DNA from: Streptomyces sp. MNU76
Lineage (GTDB): Bacteria; Actinomycetota; Actinomycetes; Streptomycetales; Streptomycetaceae
Direction of reading: 5' to 3'
Length of the DNA stretch: 64,000 nt
Assembly: GCF_020982545.1 (NCBI RefSeq)
Contig: NZ_JAJKLK010000006.1
Location: 186,001-250,000, forward strand
Shown here piece after piece: positions 50,913 to 58,785 of the stretch (position 1 is its first letter; every line of letters begins with the position of its first letter). The notes under the pieces are model-generated. The model did not search any database. It worked only from the letters and a program-made list of their open reading frames with translations, and was not told the DNA's origin. The translations under genes were made by a program, and so were the position numbers.

Positions 50913-52595
50913 TCATGTGCCCGTCCTGGCCGCGTCGACGGCCGCCCGCACGGTGGGATGAACGTGTCTCAGCTCCGTCCTGGCTTCGGCGGTGCGCAGC
51001 ACGTCCCGCACCTGACCCACGTCGCGGGCCAGCAGGAGCCGGACACCGCGGGCCTGCAGTTCCTCGGCCAGCTCGTCGAGCATGCGTACCGCGCCGACGT
51101 CGATGAAGGGGACCGTCTCGGCGTCGATCACGACCGCCGTCGCCCCTTCCCGGCCGGCGGCCCTGCGTACCGTGGACCGGATTCGCTCGGCGTTGGCGAA
51201 GTAGATGCCCGCCTCCACGCGCAGCACGATCACCCCCGGGATCCTGCGGCTGTCCGTGTGCCTGTCGAGCGCGGCGAAGTGTCCGTTGCCCGGCAGTTGC
51301 CCGAGTTCGCTGATGACCGACCGCGAGGAGCGGTAGAGGAGCAGGAGCAACGAGGCACCGATGCCGATGAAGAGGCCGGGCAGCGTGTCGAAGATCATCA
51401 CCCCGAGCATCGCGGCGACCGCGGCGAGGAAGTCGGGCCGCGCGGCGACGCCGTAGGCCTGGCCGAGCCTGCGGGTGAAGACGCGGTACAGGGCGACCAG
51501 CGAGGGGATGTCGACCAGTTCGACCACCGCCGCGACCACCACCCCCGCGAGGACCGCCTCGGGAAGCTCCTCGAACAGGCCGGTCAGGAAGAGGAGCGTG
51601 ATCACGGCAAGGGGGGCGACGAACACTCCGGACAGCTGGGTGCGTGCGCCCGCCGACCAGTTGACGGCGGTCTTCGAGAGGCTGCCGTTGACGATCATGC
51701 CGCTGGACAGGCCGGCGCCCAGGCCGGCCGCTCCGAGCCCGATCAGCTCGCGGTTGGCGTCGACCTCGTAGTGGTCGCGTGCGGCGTAGCTCTTCGCCGC
51801 CCCGAGTCCCTCGGCGAAGGCGACGAGCAGCACGCCGACGCTTCCGGCGGCGAGGTCGCCGAGGTCGCCGAGCGAGACATCGGGGAAGCCGAAGGAGGGC
51901 AGCCCGCTCTCGACGCTGCCGACGACATCGACACCGTGGTCCTGCAGATCGAAGGCCGCTGCCACCGCGATCCCCAGCGCCACCGCGATCAGCGAGCCGG
52001 GCACGGTCGGGGCGACGCGCTTGAGCACGAGGATCAGGAGGAGGCTGCCGACGCCGACCAGGGCGGTGAGGCCACTGGCTCCGCCGAGGTCGCCGATCAA
52101 GGCCCAGATCTTCTCGAAGAAGTCCCCCGACCCGCCCTCGACACCGAACAGCTTCGGCAGCTGGCCCGCGATGATCGTCAGTGCCAGCCCGACGACGAAG
52201 CCTTTGAGTACCGGCTCGGAGATGAAACTGGCGAGGAAGCCGAGGCGCAGCAGCCCGGCGAGGAGCGCCGCGATGCCCACAGTGACGGCCAGTGCCGCGG
52301 TCATCGCGGTGAAGTGTGCGCTCGAACCGTCGGCGGCCTCTCCGACGATCGCCGCCGAGAGCGCCGCCGTCGCCGCCATCGGCCCGACCACCAGGTGCTT
52401 CGAGCTGCCGAAGGCGGCGTAGAGGATAAGGGCCGCGGGCGCGGCGTAGAGGCCGACCACGGGCGAGACGCCGGCGATCGTCGCGTAGGCGAGCGCCTCG
52501 GGCACCAGCACCGCCCACACGGTCACCCCGGCCAGCGCGTCCCGGCCCAGCCACTGCCGCCGGTACCCCCGCAGCGAGGGGAACAGCCAGTGCAT
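50913..52595 (-). CDS. SulP-family anion permease with STAS domain
   Basis: A 560-residue permease. Twelve or so helices carry the SulP pattern ALAGVTVWAVLVPEALAYAT and VGPMAATAALSAAIV; a cytosolic STAS domain fills the last ~110 residues (GVIVLRVEAGIYFANAERIR, VVIDAETVPFIDVGAVRMLD). Relatives transport sulfate, bicarbonate or dicarboxylates. ATG 52595 has GAGGG six bases upstream; GTG 52607, which overlaps the preceding stop (GTGA), is an alternative. It is the last gene of a five-gene operon. The substrate is not indicated by the operon. Confidence 0.9.
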   Translation of the reverse strand: MHWLFPSLRGYRRQWLGRDALAGVTVWAVLVPEALAYATIAGVSPVVGLYAAPAALILYAAFGSSKHLVVGPMAATAALSAAIVGEAADGSSAHFTAMTAALAVTVGIAALLAGLLRLGFLASFISEPVLKGFVVGLALTIIAGQLPKLFGVEGGSGDFFEKIWALIGDLGGASGLTALVGVGSLLLILVLKRVAPTVPGSLIAVALGIAVAAAFDLQDHGVDVVGSVESGLPSFGFPDVSLGDLGDLAAGSVGVLLVAFAEGLGAAKSYAARDHYEVDANRELIGLGAAGLGAGLSSGMIVNGSLSKTAVNWSAGARTQLSGVFVAPLAVITLLFLTGLFEELPEAVLAGVVVAAVVELVDIPSLVALYRVFTRRLGQAYGVAARPDFLAAVAAMLGVMIFDTLPGLFIGIGASLLLLLYRSSRSVISELGQLPGNGHFAALDRHTDSRRIPGVIVLRVEAGIYFANAERIRSTVRRAAGREGATAVVIDAETVPFIDVGAVRMLDELAEELQARGVRLLLARDVGQVRDVLRTAEARTELRHVHPTVRAAVDAARTGT

Positions 52596-52603
52596 GTCCG
52601 CCC

Positions 52604-53281
52604 TCACGAGGAGAGATCACTGAGGGCGTCGCCCATCAACTTCGCGGCGAAGAGCAGGCAGATCACGGCCATGATCGCCGTGTTGTGCCGCTCCATCCAG
52701 AGCTTGAGACCGTCGAGGATGTGCTGCGAGCGCTCCTTGAGGGCGAAGTAGAGCACGACCGGCGTTCCGGGCCCGAGCGCCCCGAGCACCACGTAGACCG
52801 CCAGTGCCACGGCCTGTGCGCCGGCGGAGGCGTCCGTGCGTGCGATCGCCGACGCCGCGGCGATCGAGAGCAGCAGGTTCTTCGGGTTGAGGGCGGACAG
52901 CGCCATCCCGAGTGCCAACGCCTTGGCAGGGGCGAACGAGTCGACCGCCTTCATCCACTTCGGCAGCGTCACCTCCTCGTCGCCACGCGGCCGGCCGCGC
53001 CACTCCTTCACCGCCACCCACAGCAGCAGCACGCCGAGCGCCAGGTCGAGCGCGCTGACCCAGTCGGCCGGCTGCCCCTGGTCGCTCGCGCCGGCGCCGC
53101 CGGAGACCAGCAGCACGATCGTGCCGACCAGAGCCAGTCCCAGGACCCAGCCCAGGAGCAGCGCCGGTCCGTTGACGCGCGCCCTGGGGGTGGCGAGCAT
53201 CAGCACCACACCGATGATCGGGAACGCGCTCAGCGCGACGGCGACGCCGTAGGACAGGATCTGCCCGATCGCCTCACTCAC
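52604..53281 (-). CDS. GAP/Sap-family membrane exporter
   Basis: A 225-residue protein with six hydrophobic helices in the LysE-like arrangement of the GAP family (Sap, sulfolipid-1-addressing protein). Typical parts are ALSAFPIIGVVLMLATPRAR, ALGMALSALNPKNLLLSIAA and GTPVVLYFALKERSQ. GTG 53281 starts ten bases after the preceding gene. Relatives in mycobacteria help export glycopeptidolipids or sulfolipids. It overlaps the SulP gene by the GTGA of an alternative start. The cargo here is unknown. Confidence 0.85.
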   Translation of the reverse strand: MSEAIGQILSYGVAVALSAFPIIGVVLMLATPRARVNGPALLLGWVLGLALVGTIVLLVSGGAGASDQGQPADWVSALDLALGVLLLWVAVKEWRGRPRGDEEVTLPKWMKAVDSFAPAKALALGMALSALNPKNLLLSIAAASAIARTDASAGAQAVALAVYVVLGALGPGTPVVLYFALKERSQHILDGLKLWMERHNTAIMAVICLLFAAKLMGDALSDLSS

Positions 53282-53291
53282 GGCCGCCTGC

Positions 53292-54725
53292 CTACGTCGG
53301 TTCGATCTCGCCCGGCCGCCAGCTCTTGTCGAACCAACTTTCGAGCGGACCGTAGAGCCGCAGCATCACGAAGAACCCCTTGCCGGGGACGGTCTGGACC
53401 CAGTTCGCCTCCTTGCCCTCCGGCGCGGTCGGGCCGAAGTGGATGACCGTCTCGCCGTTGGCCTCGGGCCGGACACCTTCCGACAGGCTGTTGACGCTCG
53501 GGTAGGGATGGTCCGTGCGCAGCAGCGAGCGGGTCTGGGGGTCGTAGACGGTGACGGCCCAGAAGTTCTTCACGGGGATACCGCTCGGCAGAGTGAGCGT
53601 GTACGCCCGTCCGCCGTCGAGCCACTGGCCCGTGGAGTCCTCCGCCGTGTAGGCGTACTGCGATCCGGTGCCGACGGCCGCCGTGACCATCGCCGGCGAG
53701 GAGGCGGCGGCGAAGTAGTAGAACACCGCCCGGGAGTCCAGCAACCGGGCACCGTCCGCCGACAGGAATTCGTAACTGTGCGTGGGGAACGGGGTCTTCC
53801 ACGAACTGTCGGAGTAGTAGAAGAAGCCGGGGTCGCGTGGCTTGAGGGCCAGCGTCCGTACGACGCCCGAGGCGATCCTGGCGGCGGTGTCGAGGATCGA
53901 GCGCATACGGTCGTCCGGCCGGAAGGGCTTGCCGCGCTCGATGCCGAGCGCGGCGAGCTGACCGGCGCGCTCGGGATCGAGCGACTCGGGCGGCTCCGCC
54001 TGGACGATGGTGTCGATCTCCTCGAAGAAGGAGATGTCGTTCGCGTGGACGGTGTTGAAGTCGGACTCCGCCCAGTTGAGGAAGCGCTGCTCGGGCCGGT
54101 CCGCCGCGGCCGAGAGCGGGTAGATGCGTGCCGTGAGCAGGCTCTCCGTGCCACCCAGCGCGCGCAACAGCACCCAGGAGCCGTACGTCGCCGGCCGCAC
54201 GACGAAGTAGCCGTCGGGAACGTCGCCCCCGTACCCCGGAGGAAGGAAGAGGTACTTGCCTCCTTCTCCGCGGTCGGGCCCGGCGATGCCCATGTCGGTG
54301 ACGTAGCGCTGCCACATGTCGTTGACGATGCACAGCGAGTTCCCCGGCGCCTCGATGACGGTGGGCCCGTCCTCGTCGAGCGCCAGGAAGGTCATGCCGT
54401 AGGTGGTTTCCGTGTTGCCCGTGAGCACCACCGGTGCCGAGGTGCATCGCGGGGCGGTGTAGCCGATCGTGCGGGAGTCGACGCCGATGCTGCGCAGTCC
54501 GCGTCGCATCGCCACCATGGACGCGCCGGGGACGCAGTTGAGGAACGCCTCGATCCCACGCAGCAGATCCAACGTGTCGTAGCTGCGGCTGACCGCGTCG
54601 GGCGAGGGCATGCCGTCGAAGAAGTCCAACGTACCGAAGGGCGTGTCCAGCCGGTCCGGACAGATGATCGACGCGAGCGTCCCGGGCGATGTGCCCGGGC
54701 TGGGGGCATCACTGACGTGGGGCAC
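53292..54725 (-). CDS. DUF1254/DUF1214 protein, copy 1
   Basis: A 477-residue soluble protein. The N-terminal DUF1254 part contains LLRGIEAFLNCVPGASMVAM and VLTGNTETTYGMTFLALDED; the C-terminal DUF1214 part contains IPVKNFWAVTVYDPQTRSLL and closes KSWRPGEIEPT. No signal peptide is seen. GTG 54725 has AGGAGG about seven bases upstream and overlaps the HAD gene end by 17 bases. The family is widespread but without a confirmed reaction. A homologue is encoded two genes upstream, so the operon carries a DUF1254 pair. Confidence 0.85.
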   Translation of the reverse strand: MPHVSDAPSPGTSPGTLASIICPDRLDTPFGTLDFFDGMPSPDAVSRSYDTLDLLRGIEAFLNCVPGASMVAMRRGLRSIGVDSRTIGYTAPRCTSAPVVLTGNTETTYGMTFLALDEDGPTVIEAPGNSLCIVNDMWQRYVTDMGIAGPDRGEGGKYLFLPPGYGGDVPDGYFVVRPATYGSWVLLRALGGTESLLTARIYPLSAAADRPEQRFLNWAESDFNTVHANDISFFEEIDTIVQAEPPESLDPERAGQLAALGIERGKPFRPDDRMRSILDTAARIASGVVRTLALKPRDPGFFYYSDSSWKTPFPTHSYEFLSADGARLLDSRAVFYYFAAASSPAMVTAAVGTGSQYAYTAEDSTGQWLDGGRAYTLTLPSGIPVKNFWAVTVYDPQTRSLLRTDHPYPSVNSLSEGVRPEANGETVIHFGPTAPEGKEANWVQTVPGKGFFVMLRLYGPLESWFDKSWRPGEIEPT

Positions 54726-55641
54726 TGGTTTCCTCCTGAGTGTGTCGTTTGTCGAGGACCACGTTCCAGTCGTCCTTCACGCTGACCGTCGTCCAGCCCT
54801 CCCGCCGCGCGGTCGCGCGTGCGCGTTCCGCCCCCTCGGTGTAGGCGTACTCCCGCACGTCGTCGTCGTGCACGACGAGAAGGGCGAACCGGGCGGACGC
54901 CAGCAGCTCGACGTCCACGTCGTCGTTGCCGACGGCGAAGGCGGGCAGCCGGCCGGTGCGGGCGAGGACGTACTCCGGCTTCCCGGGCCCGAGCGCGACG
55001 GGGCCGTGCAGGACCGCCCGGCGGACCAGCACACCGTCCCGGTAGGCGAACTCCGGGGCCGAGCCGATCACGTTCTCCCGCGGCAGGCCCCAGAGCTCCT
55101 CGGAGATCACCCGCATGAAGTCGCGTCCGCCACCCGAGCACACGAACAGCCGCCAGCCGTGCGCCCGGAGGTGGTCGAACAGCTCCAGCATGGGCTGGTA
55201 GACGAGGCCGGCGTACGGCAGGCCGAGGCTCTCGTGACGCCAGGACGCCAGGTACCGGGCGGCCTCGGCCTCGAACTCCCCGAAAGCGGTGCCCTCCCAG
55301 GCCGAGCCGATGGCCTCCACCATCGACCTCACGGCCTCGGGGTCCTGTACCTCCAGCGCGCGGAAGAACGACTCGTCCTTGTCGACGATCGCCCGGTACG
55401 GCTGCTGCCGGGCCAGCGACGCGTCCTCCCTCATCCGCGCGGCCAGTTTCCCGAGGATGAACGCGGACTGCACCGGCGCGGGCTTCTCGACCCACAGGGT
55501 TCCGTCGTTGTCGAACACGGCGACCCGGTCCATCGGCGGGACGAAACCCGGCGAGTCCTCCGCCGCCGCGGACGTCACGAACTCGACGATCGCCCGCTTC
55601 GCGGCGCCGTCGTTCCAACTCTCCAGCGGGCTCGTGCCCAT
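54709..55641 (-). CDS. HAD-superfamily phosphatase
   Basis: A 310-residue HAD hydrolase. Motif I is VAVFDNDGTLW (nucleophile and acid aspartates), motif II the serine in LFVCSGGGRDF, motif III a lysine near GPGKPEYVLA and motif IV AVGNDDVDVELLA. The fold matches phosphoserine-phosphatase-like enzymes. ATG 55641 has GAGG five bases upstream; GTG 55647 is possible. It lies between the two DUF1254 genes, which suggests the three act in one process. The substrate is not known. Confidence 0.88.
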   Translation of the reverse strand: MGTSPLESWNDGAAKRAIVEFVTSAAAEDSPGFVPPMDRVAVFDNDGTLWVEKPAPVQSAFILGKLAARMREDASLARQQPYRAIVDKDESFFRALEVQDPEAVRSMVEAIGSAWEGTAFGEFEAEAARYLASWRHESLGLPYAGLVYQPMLELFDHLRAHGWRLFVCSGGGRDFMRVISEELWGLPRENVIGSAPEFAYRDGVLVRRAVLHGPVALGPGKPEYVLARTGRLPAFAVGNDDVDVELLASARFALLVVHDDDVREYAYTEGAERARATARREGWTTVSVKDDWNVVLDKRHTQEETSAPRQ

Positions 55642-55692
55642 GGCCACCTCACCGTCCGGACCCTCGTGCCTTCGGAGCGCCGCGGGGCGTGG

Positions 55693-57285
55693 TCAGCCCA
55701 CCGCCTCGATCTCGCCCGGCCGCCAGGTCTTGTCGAAGAACGGCTGAAGCGGGCTGTAGAGGCGCAGAACCACGAACCAGCCCCGGTCCGGTGTGGTCTG
55801 GATCCAGTTGCCCTCCGGCACACCGTCGGGCCGGTCGGGCCCGAAGTGCACGGTGGTCGTGCCGTCGGCGTCGGCGACCGCTGCCGGGGTGGGATAGCCC
55901 TGGCTGCCGGCCCGGGGGAACCGTTGCGGGGTGTCGAGCATCGATCGTGTCTGGTTGTCGTAGACGGTGACCGACCAGAACCGGGCGGCGGGGATGTCCG
56001 GCGGGAGCACCAGGCGGTACCGCCTGCCGCCGTCGAGGGTCCGGCCCTCCTGGTCCCCGAACGAGAAGAGGTACTGGGAGCCGACCCCGGTCAGCCGTGT
56101 GGCGAACGTCGGACTGATGCCCACGGCCAGGTACCACCACCAGGACCGCAGGTTCAGCTTGCGGGCGCCACTGCTCGGCCGGGGCTCGACACCGCTGTCG
56201 CTGACGTCGGCGGGCGGGGTCATGAAGTCGTAGCCGGACGCGAGCAGGCCGTTGACCCACTGGGAGGACGTGCCGTAGAAGTGCGCCTCTTCGTCGGGGC
56301 GGGGACGGCAGGCGAGTGTGCGGGCGGTGGCGTTCCCTACCGCGGCCGCCTCGGTGAGGATCTTCCGCATCCGCGCGTCCGGCTGGAAGGGTTTGTCCTT
56401 GACGATCCCGACCGCGGCCAGCGGACCGGCGATCTCGGGATCGAGTGCCTCGGCCGGCTGGTCCTGGACCAGTTCGTTCGCGAAGTCGAAGTAGGTCGCG
56501 TCCGCGGGCGGAACCATGTTCACGGGCAGCCCGGTGGCTTCGACGAAGCGCGGCGGGTCGGGCCTGCGCAACGCGGCGGTCCAGGTCTCCGCGGTCCACG
56601 GCGGCGGCGGGGCCGTGCCCCCGGTGACGATCTCCCCGACGCTCGTTCCGTACAGTCCGGGCACGTAGCGGTGGATACGCAGCCGCTCCTTGATGCGCTC
56701 GACCGCCGGCTTCGGGTCGTCGCCCTCCAGGAACGCCCGCCCTGCCAGGATGAGCCGTGTGGTGCGGCCCCGGTGCGTGAAGAACCCGCCTTCGGGAAGC
56801 GGGCCGTCATACCCGGGTGGCACGAAGAGGTAGGCACCGCCGGTTCCGCGGTCCGGTCCGGGCATGCCGGGGTCGGCGACCCAGCGGAACCACATGTCGT
56901 TGACGAAGCTGAGGGTGAGGGGCGGCATCTCCACCACCACGGGCCCCTCGGTCAGGTCGAGGAAGGTCAGGAAGTAGACGGTGTCCGCGTTCCCGGTCAG
57001 CACCAGCGCGCTGGGGTCCATGAACTCCGAGAAGAGCAGGACGTCGTGGTCCTTGACCCCCGTCTCCAGGAAGCCCTTGCGGGCCGCCCACACATTGACG
57101 CCGGAGTAGGCGTCGAGGAACGCACGGACGCCGTCCAGGTGGTCCAGATGGTCGTAGATGCGGTCGGTGGTCTCGTCGGTGGGCACTCCCAAGGGGAACT
57201 CCAGAGTGCCCAGGTGTGTCTCGACCTGCTCGGGAGTCGAGATCGACTCCAGGACCTGGGGCGAGATCCGTTCGGTTTCCTGCAA
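55693..57285 (-). CDS. DUF1254/DUF1214 protein, copy 2
   Basis: A 530-residue homologue of the gene at 53292, with VRAFLDAYSGVNVWAARKGF and VLTGNADTVYFLTFLDLTEG at the N-terminus and AARFWSVTVYDNQTRSMLD and KTWRPGEIEAVG at the C-terminus. It has an extra ~60-residue insertion around residues 185-260 compared with copy 1. TTG 57285 is preceded by GGAG seven bases upstream; an ATG at 57357 extends the frame but has no ribosome site. It is the first gene of the five-gene operon. No signal peptide is seen. Confidence 0.82.
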   Translation of the reverse strand: MQETERISPQVLESISTPEQVETHLGTLEFPLGVPTDETTDRIYDHLDHLDGVRAFLDAYSGVNVWAARKGFLETGVKDHDVLLFSEFMDPSALVLTGNADTVYFLTFLDLTEGPVVVEMPPLTLSFVNDMWFRWVADPGMPGPDRGTGGAYLFVPPGYDGPLPEGGFFTHRGRTTRLILAGRAFLEGDDPKPAVERIKERLRIHRYVPGLYGTSVGEIVTGGTAPPPPWTAETWTAALRRPDPPRFVEATGLPVNMVPPADATYFDFANELVQDQPAEALDPEIAGPLAAVGIVKDKPFQPDARMRKILTEAAAVGNATARTLACRPRPDEEAHFYGTSSQWVNGLLASGYDFMTPPADVSDSGVEPRPSSGARKLNLRSWWWYLAVGISPTFATRLTGVGSQYLFSFGDQEGRTLDGGRRYRLVLPPDIPAARFWSVTVYDNQTRSMLDTPQRFPRAGSQGYPTPAAVADADGTTTVHFGPDRPDGVPEGNWIQTTPDRGWFVVLRLYSPLQPFFDKTWRPGEIEAVG

Positions 57286-57615
57286 GGCGCCGCTCCGTCC
57301 TCGGGGGAGGTTCTCCTCTCGACCATGAGCCGAACCGGCCACGGACCACCACTGCATCTGGGCCGTCGGAGCACAGCTTCATCCGAGCGGTGGCGGTGCC
57401 GGAGGGTTCCGCCTTGCGGTGTGGGCCACGGCGCGACGGCACGGGGTGAAACCGTCACGGGGTCGATCCACTCCCCGACAAGACCTGACGACTGCCCGAC
57501 ATCACCTGGCTCGCTACAGGCTCCTGACGGAATGCGGTTGGCCCGGGCAGCGTGGCCGTACGCCCCCGGTGCGGCGTCGGACGGACCGGGACCGGGAGCA
57601 GACAGCGGCTTCCGG
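57286..57615. other. Upstream region of the DUF1254 operon
   Basis: Holds the promoter of the five-gene operon. No gene, repeat or strong hairpin is visible. Confidence 0.4.
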
Positions 57616-57812
57616 TCACCCCTCGCCGGTGGGGATCCGGATGGTGAAGGTGGTCGACGCGGGGCCGCCTTCGAGTGTGACGCCTCCGCCGTGGGCCTCC
57701 GCCACCGCCGCCACGATCGACAGGCCCAGGCCGGTGCCGGCTCCGCCTCCCGCGCCCTCGGTGCGACGGCGGTCCGCGCGGGTGAAGCGCTGGAAGACCT
57801 TGGGCCGGACAT
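57616..57812 (-). pseudogene. 3' fragment of a sensor histidine kinase
   Basis: The last ~65 residues of a kinase: VFQRFTRADRRRTEGAGGG, then AGTGLGLSIVAAVAEAHGG and TFTIRIPTGEG to the stop at 57616. This is the G2 box and end of an HATPase domain. The H-box and N-box are missing; the sequence breaks at about 57812, where plus-strand FMN-binding protein sequence begins. It is a deletion junction. Confidence 0.75.
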
Positions 57813-57830
57813 CCCTCGACTACCCGGAGA

Positions 57831-58159
57831 TGCTCAAGGCCACCACGGGTACCGTCCTCCTGTTCACGGTCGGCCTCGTCTCCGCCCGCGCGGTGCGCCG
57901 TCGGGTCAGCCACGAGTTCTACGGCCCCGTCCAGGTCCGCGTCACGCTCAAGAACGGGAAACTCACCGACGTCACCGCGGTCGCCTACCCCCGGAACAAC
58001 CCGAGGGACCAGCAGATCAACAGCTACGCCATCCCGCGGCTGACCAGTGAGGCACTGACCGCCCAGAGCGCCGACATCGACACAGTCTCCGGAGCCACGT
58101 ACACCAGCGAGGGCTACCGCCAGTCGCTCCAGTCGGCACTGGACTCCGTGAGCCGCTGA
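57831..58159 (+). CDS. FMN-binding-domain protein, probably 5'-truncated
   Basis: 109 residues: a hydrophobic start (MLKATTGTVLLFTVGLVSA), then an FMN-binding domain with VQVRVTLKNGKLTDVTAVA and VSGATYTSEGYRQSLQSAL, whose SGAT threonine normally carries covalent FMN. The domain looks complete, but the usual signal/anchor region seems shortened and the start has only GGAG directly against the ATG. The upstream DNA is the kinase fragment. Such proteins act in extracytoplasmic electron transfer with a ferric-reductase-like partner, not present here. Expression is doubtful. Confidence 0.55.
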
Positions 58160-58315
58160 CTACCGGCCGCCGACACGCTCGTCGCACCCGCGGGCTCGTC
58201 CGGGAACCTCCGGACGCCCGACAACGTTCGTGTCATGACGGCCGGACGAACCGCACCGGCGTCACCGAGGACCCGACTGCTGTATTCGTAAGGCGACTTG
58301 ACCGGGGGGCGAGGC

Positions 58316-58723
58316 GTGCGGCAGCACCGTGCTCGTCCCGCGCGCCCCGCCGCCGTCGTGCTCTCCGCGCTGCTCGCGGTCCTGACCTACTTCCTGCCGG
58401 TGTCGGCCAAATCGGCGTCGGCTTCACGCCCGTTCTCGACGGGCACCGCCGCCGCGGCGACCGCACAGGCGTCCGTCACCACCGCCGACGCGCCGCGCCC
58501 CGTCACCGTGGCGCACCCCCCGCCCGGTCACGCCGACGCCGTACCGTACCCGTTCCACGGCTTCCTGGGCCCTGGCGCAGGGGAGGCGGCCCCGCACCGC
58601 GCCGTCGGCGGCCCCGCCCTGGCCGTGGCGGCGGCCGCCGCGGGAGCGGGCCGGAGCGCCCAGGCCCACCGCCCACGCGGCCCTCCCTCCCGATGGAGCA
58701 CCCAAGTCCGTACCGACGCCTGA
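58316..58723 (+). CDS. Small secreted or membrane protein upstream of SecDF
   Basis: 135 residues with a basic start and one hydrophobic segment (AAVVLSALLAVLTYFLPVSA), followed by an Ala/Thr/Pro-rich tail typical of a low-complexity exported protein. GTG 58316 follows GGGGGGCGAGG closely. It ends 62 bases before the SecDF start and may share its transcript. No family recognised; low confidence in function, moderate in existence. Confidence 0.5.
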   Translation: MRQHRARPARPAAVVLSALLAVLTYFLPVSAKSASASRPFSTGTAAAATAQASVTTADAPRPVTVAHPPPGHADAVPYPFHGFLGPGAGEAAPHRAVGGPALAVAAAAAGAGRSAQAHRPRGPPSRWSTQVRTDA

Positions 58724-58785
58724 CCGTTCGCCTCCGCGCCCGGCACAGACGTCGGTTCCGTCTGCCTGCCCCTCGTGGAGAACCC

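Noticed and set aside
48157..52620. Single 1487-codon frame that seems to fuse a SulP region to the SpoIIE protein
   Set aside because: Its first ~650 codons are the wrong frame of the SulP gene. The real SpoIIE protein begins near 50646, where domain and codon use fit.
54610..58050. Plus-strand frame of 1146 codons across the DUF1254 operon
   Set aside because: It is antisense to four well-supported genes and lacks any domain.
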